The notes below the pieces were generated by a model. The model saw only the letters and a list, made by a program, of their open reading frames with translations. It did no database searches and was not told the origin of the DNA. This document shows positions 19,393-26,419 of a stretch of DNA of 64,000 nucleotides, piece by piece. Numbering within the stretch: the stretch's first letter is position 1; the number at the start of each line of letters is the position of its first letter. The position numbers were made by a program, and so were the translations under genes. Source of the stretch: Pseudomonas hamedanensis (GTDB lineage Bacteria; Pseudomonadota; Gammaproteobacteria; Pseudomonadales; Pseudomonadaceae); assembly GCF_014268595.2 (NCBI RefSeq), contig NZ_CP077091.1, positions 2,006,501-2,070,500 of the forward strand. The letters run 5' to 3'.

Positions 19393-20250
19393 ATGTACAA
19401 CTGGATCGACGCCCTCGCCGACCTGCAAAACCAGGGCGAGCCCTGTGTGCTGGTGACGATCATCGAAGAACTCGGCTCGACGCCACGCAATGCCGGCTCG
19501 AAAATGGTCGTGAGTACCAACCGGACGTTCGACACCATCGGGGGCGGCCATCTGGAATTCAAAGCCATGCAGATCGCCCGCGAGATGCTCGCCAGCGGCA
19601 AGCAGGACACCCATCTGGAGCGCTTCAGCCTCGGCGCCAGCCTCGGCCAGTGCTGCGGCGGCGCCACAGTGTTGCTGTTCGAACCGATGGGCCAGGTGCA
19701 GGCGCAAATTGCCGTGTTCGGTGCCGGCCATGTTGGTCGCGCCCTGGTGCCGTTGCTCGCCAGCCTGCCCTGCCGGGTGCGCTGGATCGACTCGCGCGAG
19801 GCCGAGTTTCCCGAATACATCCCCCACGGCGTGCGTAAAATCGTCAGCGAAGAGCCGGTGGATGAAATCGATGACCTGCCCGTCGGCAGCTACTGCATCG
19901 TCATGACCCACAACCATCAGCTCGATCTGGAGCTGACAGCCGCGCTGCTCAAGCGCAACGACTTCACCTGGTTCGGCCTGATCGGCTCGAAAACCAAACG
20001 CGCCAAATTCGAGCACCGACTGCGTGATCGCGGCTTCGACGCCAGCGTCGTGCAACGCATGCGTTGCCCGATGGGCATCGCTGAAGTCAAAGGCAAATTG
20101 CCTGTGGAAATCGCCATTTCCATCGCCGGCGAAATCATCGCCACCTACAACGCCAGTTTCGGCCAGCACAGCGCCCGCGCCGAACCGATTGCCCGACTGC
20201 TGCCCGCCTCGCGCCGCAATCAGGCCGCCAAACTCAAAGCCTCAAACTGA
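19393..20250 (+). CDS. xdhC: Xanthine dehydrogenase accessory protein XdhC
   Basis: The 285-residue protein has an N-terminal XdhC/CoxI domain (CVLVTIIEELGSTPRNAGSKM) and a C-terminal Rossmann-type domain starting at AVFGAGHVGRALV. In the family it binds molybdenum cofactor, helps its sulfuration and inserts it into xanthine dehydrogenase. The ATG at 19393 is preferred over an in-frame GTG at 19387 because GAGAGG lies 5 nt upstream of it. It is followed 13 bp later by guaD on the same strand. Confidence 0.94.
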   Translation: MYNWIDALADLQNQGEPCVLVTIIEELGSTPRNAGSKMVVSTNRTFDTIGGGHLEFKAMQIAREMLASGKQDTHLERFSLGASLGQCCGGATVLLFEPMGQVQAQIAVFGAGHVGRALVPLLASLPCRVRWIDSREAEFPEYIPHGVRKIVSEEPVDEIDDLPVGSYCIVMTHNHQLDLELTAALLKRNDFTWFGLIGSKTKRAKFEHRLRDRGFDASVVQRMRCPMGIAEVKGKLPVEIAISIAGEIIATYNASFGQHSARAEPIARLLPASRRNQAAKLKASN

Positions 20251-20263
20251 TTAGAGAACCCTC

Positions 20264-21568
20264 ATGCCTCTGACTCGCAAAGCCTACCGTGCCGCCATCC
20301 TGCACAGCATCGCCGACCCCGCCGAGGTCGGCATCGAAGCTTCCTACGAATATTTCGAGGATGGCCTGCTGGTGGTCGATGACGGCAAAATCAGCGCCCT
20401 CGGCCACGCCAGCGACCTGCTGCCGACCCTGCCGGCGGATATCGAGATCAACCATTATCAGGATGCGCTGATCACTCCGGGCTTCATCGACACCCACATC
20501 CACCTGCCGCAAACCGGCATGGTCGGTGCCTACGGCGAGCAACTGCTCGACTGGCTCAATACCTACACTTTCCCGTGCGAAAGCCAGTTCGGCGACAAGG
20601 CGCATGCCGACGAAGTGGCGGACATTTTCATCAAGGAACTGCTGCGCAACGGCACCACCACCGCGCTGGTATTCGGCAGCGTGCATCCGCAGTCGGTGAA
20701 TTCGTTTTTCGAAGCGGCCGAAAAGCTTGACCTGCGGATGATCGCCGGCAAGGTGATGATGGACCGCAACGCCCCGGACTATCTGGTCGACACTGCCGAA
20801 TCCAGTTACGTCGAGAGCAAGGCGCTGATCGAGCGCTGGCACGGCAAGGGTCGTTTGCACTATGCGGTGACGCCGCGTTTCGCACCGACCAGCACCCCGG
20901 AACAACTGACCCTCGCCGGGCAGTTGCTGACCGAATACCCGGATCTGTACATGCAGACCCACATCAGCGAAAACCTCAAGGAAATCGAATGGGTCAAAGA
21001 GCTGTTCCCGGAGCGCAAGGGCTACCTCGACGTTTACGATCACTACCAACTGCTCGGTGAACGCTCGGTGTTCGCCCACGGCGTTCATCTGTGCGATGAA
21101 GAATGCGCGCGGCTGGCGCAAACCGGTTCGGCGGTCTCGTTCTGCCCGACTTCGAACCTGTTCCTCGGCAGCGGTCTGTTCAACCTGCCGATGGCCGAGA
21201 AGCACAAGCTCAATGTCGGCCTGGGCACTGACGTTGGCGGTGGCACCAGTTTCTCGCTGCTGCAGACCTTGAACGAAGCCTACAAAGTGATGCAGTTGCA
21301 AGGCGCACGCTTGAGTCCGTTCAAGTCACTGTACCTGGCGACCCTGGGCGGCGCGCGGGCGCTGCGGCTGGAGGACCGGATCGGCAACCTGCAACCGGGC
21401 AGTGATGCCGACTTCCTGATGCTGGATTACAACGCCACGCCGTTGCTCAGCTATCGCTTGAAGCAGGCCAATAACATTGCCGAGACGTTGTTTGTGTTGA
21501 TGACGCTGGGGGATGACCGGACAGTGGCGCAGACATATGCGGCGGGGGCGCTGGTGCATCAGCGCTAA
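20264..21568 (+). CDS. guaD: Guanine deaminase
   Basis: The 434-residue amidohydrolase converts guanine to xanthine, the substrate of XdhAB encoded upstream. Metal-binding residues are visible in DTHIHLPQTG (H78, H80), in QTHISEN, in FAHGVHL and in the aspartate of GTDVGGGTSFS. The length and the LPQTGMVGAYGEQLLDWLNTYTFP segment fit bacterial guanine deaminases. It is the last gene of the xdhABC-guaD operon and is followed by two palindromic repeats that could form the transcript end. Confidence 0.96.
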   Translation: MPLTRKAYRAAILHSIADPAEVGIEASYEYFEDGLLVVDDGKISALGHASDLLPTLPADIEINHYQDALITPGFIDTHIHLPQTGMVGAYGEQLLDWLNTYTFPCESQFGDKAHADEVADIFIKELLRNGTTTALVFGSVHPQSVNSFFEAAEKLDLRMIAGKVMMDRNAPDYLVDTAESSYVESKALIERWHGKGRLHYAVTPRFAPTSTPEQLTLAGQLLTEYPDLYMQTHISENLKEIEWVKELFPERKGYLDVYDHYQLLGERSVFAHGVHLCDEECARLAQTGSAVSFCPTSNLFLGSGLFNLPMAEKHKLNVGLGTDVGGGTSFSLLQTLNEAYKVMQLQGARLSPFKSLYLATLGGARALRLEDRIGNLQPGSDADFLMLDYNATPLLSYRLKQANNIAETLFVLMTLGDDRTVAQTYAAGALVHQR

Positions 21569-21581
21569 ACCTCTTCGCACT

Positions 21582-21682
21582 GATCGTTCCCACGCTCTGC
21601 GTGGGAAGCAGCCCGTGACGCTCCGCGTCACTGGACGCGGAGCGTCCCAAGAGGCGTTCCCACGCAGAGCGTGGGAACGATC
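21582..21682. repeat. Long palindromic repeat, family R (copy 3)
   Basis: It has the same outer arms as the other R copies (GATCGTTCCCACGCTCTGCG and its complement) and inner arms GTGACGCTCCGCGTCAC and GACGCGGAGCGTCCC. It lies just past the guaD stop. Confidence 0.88.
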
Positions 21683-21718
21683 ATGCCCCCGGGGGATTTT
21701 TATTGCCTGTCAGGACGT

Positions 21719-21803
21719 CTTCGCGAGCAAGCCCGCTCCCACATTTGAGATGCATTCCCCTGTGGAAACGCGGTCGAATGTGGGAGCGGGCTTGCTCGCG
21801 AAG
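21719..21803. repeat. Palindromic repeat, family C (copy 1)
   Basis: Inverted arms CTTCGCGAGCAAGCCCGCTC and GAGCGGGCTTGCTCGCGAAG are separated by a short AT-rich centre. A related element is at 54588-54680 and a fragment near 230-250. It lies between guaD and the convergent GntR gene. Confidence 0.85.
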
Positions 21804-21822
21804 GGAGCGACTCGGTTTCAGG

Positions 21823-22587
21823 TCAGAGCTTGGCGCTCGACCGTCCCGGCTTCTTGGTCTGCAACAAATGCGAAAACACCGCATGCAAGTCATCCGACGC
21901 GCCTTCCTCGTCGAGGTTAAGCTTGCTGTCGATGTGATCCATGTGGTGCATCATCAGATTCACCGCCAGCTCAGCGTCGCGCTTCTCGATCGCGTCGATC
22001 AACTGGGTGTGCTCGTCATACGAACAGTGCGAACGATTGCCGCTTTCATACTGGGCAATGATCAGCGAGGTCTGCGAGACCAGGCTCCGCTGGAAGCTCA
22101 CCAACGGTGCATTTTTTGCCGCTTCGGCCAGTTTCAGGTGGAATTCGCCCGACAGACGAATGCCGGCGCCGCGATCACCACGGGAGAAACTGTCGCGCTC
22201 GTCATTGACCATCTGCCGCAGTTCGGCGATTTGCTCGGTGGTGGCGTGTTGCACCGCCAGTTCGGTGATCGCGCGCTCGACCAGACGACGGGCCATGAAC
22301 ACCTGACGCGCTTCTTCAACGCTCGGGCTGGCAACCACCGCGCCACGGTTGGGCCGCAACAGCACGACGCCTTCATGGGCCAGACGCGACAGCGCGCGGC
22401 GAATGATGGTGCGGCTGACCCCGAAGATTTCCCCCAGCGCTTCTTCGCTCAATTTGGTGCCGGGCGCCAGGCGCTGTTCGAGGATCGCCTCGAAGATATG
22501 CGCGTAGACAATATCGTCCTGGGTTCCGCTGCGGCCGGCTTTGCCTGCTCGCGGTTGTTTCTTGAGGGGTTGCAACTGTTCGTTCAT
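21823..22587 (-). CDS. GntR-family (FCD type) transcriptional regulator
   Basis: The 254-residue protein has a basic N-terminal tail, a winged-helix domain (about residues 28-95; recognition segment FGVSRTIIRRALSRLAHEG) and an FCD domain with likely metal-binding histidines (FHLKLAEAA, HTQLIDA, HHMDHID). The ATG at 22587 is chosen because the region upstream reads as an implausible extension. It is convergent with guaD and divergent from the BenE-type permease, so it probably controls one or both. A palindrome ATTGT-AC-ACAAT in its promoter region is a candidate operator. The ligand is unknown; a purine metabolite is plausible from context. Confidence 0.88.
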   Translation of the reverse strand: MNEQLQPLKKQPRAGKAGRSGTQDDIVYAHIFEAILEQRLAPGTKLSEEALGEIFGVSRTIIRRALSRLAHEGVVLLRPNRGAVVASPSVEEARQVFMARRLVERAITELAVQHATTEQIAELRQMVNDERDSFSRGDRGAGIRLSGEFHLKLAEAAKNAPLVSFQRSLVSQTSLIIAQYESGNRSHCSYDEHTQLIDAIEKRDAELAVNLMMHHMDHIDSKLNLDEEGASDDLHAVFSHLLQTKKPGRSSAKL

Positions 22588-22679
22588 GGGCACTCGAGTC
22601 GGGAAAACTGCGGCGAATAGACCGTGACTGTAATACGGCACAGTAGGTCGCTGGCAAGTATCGCGTAAAAAACAGCGCG

Positions 22680-22691
22680 ATTGTACACAAT
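22680..22691. promoter_or_regulatory. Candidate operator for the adjacent GntR regulator
   Basis: The inverted repeat ATTGT-AC-ACAAT lies 90 bp upstream of the GntR start and 250 bp upstream of the permease. It fits the TTGT-N2-ACAA type of site used by several FCD-type GntR regulators. The rest of the gap 22588-22942 holds a REP and no gene. Confidence 0.45.
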
Positions 22692-22801
22692 GAATGGTGG
22701 CAACACGACTGTACGGCTATTTGCGACTTCGGCTGTATTGCAACGGTTTGTCAGGTTTGAGTTTAGGCTTGATCGCAGAATCCGCCTTCTATGCACAATC
22801 C

Positions 22802-22892
22802 CTGTAGGAGTGAGCCTGCTCGCGATGGCGGTGTGTCAGTCGAATTATTGCTGAATGACACACCGCCATCGCGAGCAGGCTCACTCCTACAG
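22802..22892. repeat. REP-type palindrome, family A (copy 2)
   Basis: Arms CTGTAGGAGTGAGCCTGCTC and its complement, with inner arms GCGATGGCGGTGTGTC and GACACACCGCCATCGC. It lies 50 bp upstream of the permease. Each arm contains the sequence matched by the IS110 target loop. Confidence 0.88.
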
Positions 22893-22942
22893 AAGATTGC
22901 GTCAAAGGGGAGATCTTCACTGGTATAAGGAACACCGCCGTC

Positions 22943-24133
22943 ATGACCGAAGCCACCCACACCCGACTGCGCCCGCTCGCCGACACTTCCCCCTCCGCCA
23001 TCGTCGCCGGCTTCATCGCGATGATGACCGGCTACACCAGTTCCCTGGTGCTGATGTTCCAGGCCGGGCAAGCGGCCGGCCTGACCAGCGGGCAGATTTC
23101 CTCTTGGATCTGGGCGATTTCGATTGGCATGGCGGTGTGCTCGATCGGCCTGTCGCTGCGCTATCGCACGCCGATCACCATCGCCTGGTCAACGCCCGGC
23201 GCGGCCCTGCTGATCACCAGTCTGGGCGGCGTGAGTTATGGCGAGGCCATCGGCGCCTATATCACCTGCGCGGTGCTGGTGACGATCTGCGGGCTGACCG
23301 GCAGCTTCGAACGGCTGGTGAAAAAGATTCCGGCCTCGCTGGCGGCGGCGTTGCTCGCAGGGATCCTGTTCAAGATCGGCAGCGAAATCTTCGTCGCCGC
23401 GCAACACCGCACCGGGCTGGTGCTGGGGATGTTCTTTACCTATTTAATAATCAAGCGCCTGTCGCCGCGCTATGCAGTACTCGCCGCACTGCTGATCGGC
23501 ACCGCGTTGTCAGGCTTCATGGGCCTGCTGGATTTCAGTGGTTTTCATCTGGAAATCGCGACACCGGTATGGACCACGCCACATTTTTCCCTGGCCGCAA
23601 CCATCAGCATCGGCATCCCGTTGTTCGTCGTGGCAATGACATCACAGAATATGCCGGGTATCGCCGTATTACGTGCCGACGGCTACACCGTGCCCGCCTC
23701 GCCGCTGATCACCACCACCGGCATCGCTTCGCTGCTGCTGGCGCCGTTCGGCTCCCACGGCATCAACCTCGCGGCCATCAGCGCGGCGATCTGCACCGGC
23801 CCGCATGCCCACGAAGATCGCAACAAGCGCTACACCGCGGCGGTGTGGTGCGGGGTTTTCTACGGGATTGCCGGTGTCTTCGGCGCGACGCTGGCGGCGT
23901 TGTTTGCCGCGTTACCCAAAGAACTGGTGCTGTCGATTGCCGCGCTGGCGCTGTTCGGCTCGATCATCAACGGCTTGAGCATTGCCATGAGCGAGGCGAA
24001 GGAACGGGAAGCGGCGTTGATCACCTTTATGGTAACGGCATCGGGGCTGACGCTGTTTTCCATTGGTTCGGCATTTTGGGGGATTGTTGCGGGGGTGTTG
24101 ACCTTGCTCATCCTGAACTGTCGCAACGATTGA
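22943..24133 (+). CDS. BenE-family membrane permease
   Basis: The 396-residue integral inner-membrane protein has about 11-12 hydrophobic segments and the BenE signature region GYTSSLVLMFQAGQAAGL...ISSWIWAISIGM...LSLRYRTPITIAWSTPGAALL. BenE members are proton symporters related in fold to NCS2 nucleobase transporters; benzoate is the classic substrate. Here no benzoate genes are nearby and the gene sits beside xdhABC-guaD, so a purine-related or other organic anion substrate is possible but unproven. The start at 22943 follows a poor ribosome-binding site (GTATAAGGAACACC) 12 nt upstream. Confidence 0.88.
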   Translation: MTEATHTRLRPLADTSPSAIVAGFIAMMTGYTSSLVLMFQAGQAAGLTSGQISSWIWAISIGMAVCSIGLSLRYRTPITIAWSTPGAALLITSLGGVSYGEAIGAYITCAVLVTICGLTGSFERLVKKIPASLAAALLAGILFKIGSEIFVAAQHRTGLVLGMFFTYLIIKRLSPRYAVLAALLIGTALSGFMGLLDFSGFHLEIATPVWTTPHFSLAATISIGIPLFVVAMTSQNMPGIAVLRADGYTVPASPLITTTGIASLLLAPFGSHGINLAAISAAICTGPHAHEDRNKRYTAAVWCGVFYGIAGVFGATLAALFAALPKELVLSIAALALFGSIINGLSIAMSEAKEREAALITFMVTASGLTLFSIGSAFWGIVAGVLTLLILNCRND

Positions 24134-24162
24134 TCGTTCCCACGCTCCGCGTGGGAACAATC
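24132..24162. repeat. Short form of palindromic repeat family R
   Basis: GATCGTTCCCACGCTCCGCG is followed directly by GTGGGAACAATC. Only the outer arms of the long element are left, overlapping the end of the permease gene. Confidence 0.75.
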
Positions 24163-24187
24163 CAAGCCGAACGCCCAAACCACAGAC

Positions 24188-24223
24188 GAAAAAAAACGGC
24201 GACCCTCAGGTCGCCGTTTTTTT
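24188..24223. terminator. Bidirectional terminator between the permease and yggL
   Basis: A 14-bp perfect stem, AAAAAACGGCGACC (24191-24204) with its complement (24209-24222), and loop CTCA. It gives a T run on either strand and serves the permease gene and the convergent yggL. Confidence 0.93.
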
Positions 24224-24228
24224 CAGTA

Positions 24229-24573
24229 TCACTTCGCCGCGTTGATCGGCTTTTCCGGATACCAAACGTCCAGCAACGGGCTGACTTCGTACTTGGTCAG
24301 CTCGGAGCGGTTTTTCAGCCAGGCTTCAACGGCAGCGCGCTGCTCTTCGTTGACCGAGCCACGCTTCTGCAGGCACACCAGACCGAAGTCGTCGCCGCCA
24401 ACATAACCCAGACCGTTGGCTTCCATGGCTTCTTTGATGAATGCTTCGAGGAAAGCGTCAATGGCTTCTTCGGACAAGTCTTCTTTGAAGTCCAGGTTCA
24501 GTTCGAAACCCAGCTCTTGAAATTCATCAACGCACAGTTTTTTGCGCAGACGCTGGGAACGGTTAGTCGCCAT
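24229..24573 (-). CDS. yggL: YggL family 50S ribosome-binding protein
   Basis: The 114-residue acidic protein starts MATNRSQRLRKKLCVDEFQE and has the family segment ELGFELNLDFKEDLSEEAIDAF. E. coli YggL (formerly DUF469) associates with the 50S subunit. The start at 24573 has AGAGGA 8 nt upstream; a longer in-frame extension upstream is not supported. It is divergent from dacB and ends at a strong bidirectional terminator, so it is monocistronic. Its exact function is not known. Confidence 0.9.
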   Translation of the reverse strand: MATNRSQRLRKKLCVDEFQELGFELNLDFKEDLSEEAIDAFLEAFIKEAMEANGLGYVGGDDFGLVCLQKRGSVNEEQRAAVEAWLKNRSELTKYEVSPLLDVWYPEKPINAAK

Positions 24574-24700
24574 TGGAACAATCCTCTTAAGTAATAACGG
24601 CCGGCACTTTACCAGTTTAAGCCAGCGATTGCCCGACTCTCTGGCCGCTGTGGCCGACCGCCTGTAAAAAAATAACGTATTGGCCGCCCCTGACACGGCA

Positions 24701-24726
24701 CAAGCTGTAACAGCTTGGGGCATAAT
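24701..24726 (+). promoter_or_regulatory. Inverted repeat and -10 box upstream of dacB
   Basis: CAAGCTGT (24701-24708) and ACAGCTTG (24710-24717) form an 8-bp perfect palindrome around one A. They end 3 bp before a -10-like CATAAT (24721-24726). No good -35 box is visible, so the palindrome may bind an activator or repressor. Confidence 0.4.
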
Positions 24727-24763
24727 GCCGACACTTTCATGACCACTGAGGACCTTTTCATCC

Positions 24764-24811
24764 ATGTCCTCGTCTTTTTCCCCCTCTTCAGCAGGGTTTT
24801 ATTTCATATGA
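24764..24811 (+). CDS. Possible 15-codon leader peptide coupled to dacB
   Basis: ATG at 24764 (GAGGA about 10 nt upstream) opens a 15-codon frame, MSSSFSPSSAGFYFI, whose TGA (24809-24811) overlaps the dacB ATG (24808-24810). dacB itself lacks a good ribosome-binding site, which fits translational coupling. The frame is short and could be chance; no comparative evidence is available here. Confidence 0.35.
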   Translation: MSSSFSPSSAGFYFI

Positions 24812-26268
24812 TCAAATCGTTGCGTCCACTGCTTCTCGCCGGCCTTCTTCTGCCCCTGGCCTTACCCGTTTGCGCTGCCACCATCAACACCTCTCTCACT
24901 CCGAACGTCGAAAAAGCCCTCAAGGCCAGCAAGCTGCAACCCAGCGCACTGTCATTGGTCATGGTGCCGCTCGACGGTCCGGGCACGCCGACCGTGTTCA
25001 ACGCCGATGTGTCGGTCAACCCGGCCTCGACCATGAAACTGGTCACCACCTATGCGGCGCTGGAAATGCTCGGCCCCAACCATCAGTGGAAAACCGAGTT
25101 CTACACCGACGGCGACCTGAGCGGCGGCATTCTCAACGGTAACCTCTACCTCAAGGGTGGCGGCGATCCGAAGCTGAACATGGAGAAACTCTGGCTGCTG
25201 ATGCGCGACCTGCGTGCCAATGGCGTGACCCAGATCACCGGGGACCTGATCCTTGACCGCAACTTCTTCGTGCAGCCGCAACTGCCGGAGTTCAACGATG
25301 ACGGCAACGACGACAACAAGCCGTTTCTGGTCAAGCCCGACTCGCTGCTGGTCAACCTCAAGGCCCTGCGCTTCGTTGCGCGCAACGACGGTGGCCGCGT
25401 ATTGATTTCGGTAGAGCCGCCGATCGCCAGCATCCGCATCGAGAACACCGTCAAGGCCCTGCCGTCCAAACAATGCACCGGCGGCGTACGCTACAACCCG
25501 GTGGCGCAGGCCGATGGCAGCGTGACCGTGACCGTTGGCGGTCAGTTGGGCGAAGGCTGCAGCTCGCAGACTTACCTGTCGCTGCTCGACCACGCGACTT
25601 ACACCGCCGGCGCCGTTCGCGCGATCTGGAAAGAACTGGGTGGCAGCATCCAGGGCAAGGATCGTCTGGCGCCGACACCGAGCAGCGCCAAGCTGCTCGC
25701 CCGCGCCTACTCGCCGGACCTGGCGGAGATCATCCGCGACATCAACAAATACAGTAACAACACCATGGCCCAGCAGCTGTTCCTCAGCCTCGGCCAGCGT
25801 TTCCGCAACGAAGCCGACGGTGATGACGCCAGGGCAGCGCAGCGCGTGGTGCGTCAGTGGCTGGCGAAGAAAGGCATCACCGCACCGCATCTGGTGATGG
25901 AAAACGGCTCCGGTCTGTCGCGCGCCGAGCGGGTCAGCGCACGCGAGATGGCGAACATGCTGCAAGCCGCCTGGCACAGCCCGTACGCCGCCGAATACAT
26001 CAGCTCGCTGCCAATCGCCGGTACCGACGGCACGATGCGCAAACGCCTGAAAACCACGGCGATGCGCGGTGAAGCGCACGTCAAGACCGGCACCCTGAAC
26101 ACCGTGCGGGCGATTGCCGGTTTCAGCCGTGATGTGAACGGCAACACCTGGGCGGTGGTGGCGATCCTCAACGACAAGGCACCGTTTGGCGCCTCGTCGG
26201 TGCTCGATCAGGTCCTGCTGGATTTGTATAAACAGCCGAAACTGCCACAGACCGCTTCGGCCCTGTAA
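24808..26268 (+). CDS. dacB: D-alanyl-D-alanine carboxypeptidase/endopeptidase (PBP4)
   Basis: The 486-residue periplasmic penicillin-binding protein of class C4 trims or cleaves peptidoglycan cross-links. It has a signal peptide (about residues 1-23, ending PVCAA). The serine hydrolase triad motifs are SxxK in NPASTMKLV (near residue 70), SxN in YSNNTMAQ, and KTG in HVKTGTL. The large insert between the first two motifs is typical of PBP4. The start at 24808 gives a proper signal peptide; an in-frame ATG at 24739 would put a hydrophobic extension before it. In Pseudomonas, loss of dacB can induce AmpC, a known property of the family. Confidence 0.95.
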   Translation: MIKSLRPLLLAGLLLPLALPVCAATINTSLTPNVEKALKASKLQPSALSLVMVPLDGPGTPTVFNADVSVNPASTMKLVTTYAALEMLGPNHQWKTEFYTDGDLSGGILNGNLYLKGGGDPKLNMEKLWLLMRDLRANGVTQITGDLILDRNFFVQPQLPEFNDDGNDDNKPFLVKPDSLLVNLKALRFVARNDGGRVLISVEPPIASIRIENTVKALPSKQCTGGVRYNPVAQADGSVTVTVGGQLGEGCSSQTYLSLLDHATYTAGAVRAIWKELGGSIQGKDRLAPTPSSAKLLARAYSPDLAEIIRDINKYSNNTMAQQLFLSLGQRFRNEADGDDARAAQRVVRQWLAKKGITAPHLVMENGSGLSRAERVSAREMANMLQAAWHSPYAAEYISSLPIAGTDGTMRKRLKTTAMRGEAHVKTGTLNTVRAIAGFSRDVNGNTWAVVAILNDKAPFGASSVLDQVLLDLYKQPKLPQTASAL

Positions 26269-26291
26269 TTACCGAATCATCAAAAGGATTT

Positions 26292-26385
26292 TGTGGCGAG
26301 GGAGCTTGCTCCCGCTGGGCTGCGCAGCGGCCCCAACATCTCGTGAGCGCTGCGCACTCAAGCGGGAGCAAGCTCCCTCACCACA
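26292..26385. repeat. Palindromic repeat, family B (copy 3)
   Basis: The ends are TGTGGCGAGGGAGCTTGCTC and GAGCAAGCTCCCTCACCACA, with one mismatch in the arms. It lies between the convergent dacB and diguanylate cyclase genes. Confidence 0.85.
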
Positions 26386-26419
26386 ATGACCAGTTTCTAC
26401 AAGGGATCGGCGTGACGGC

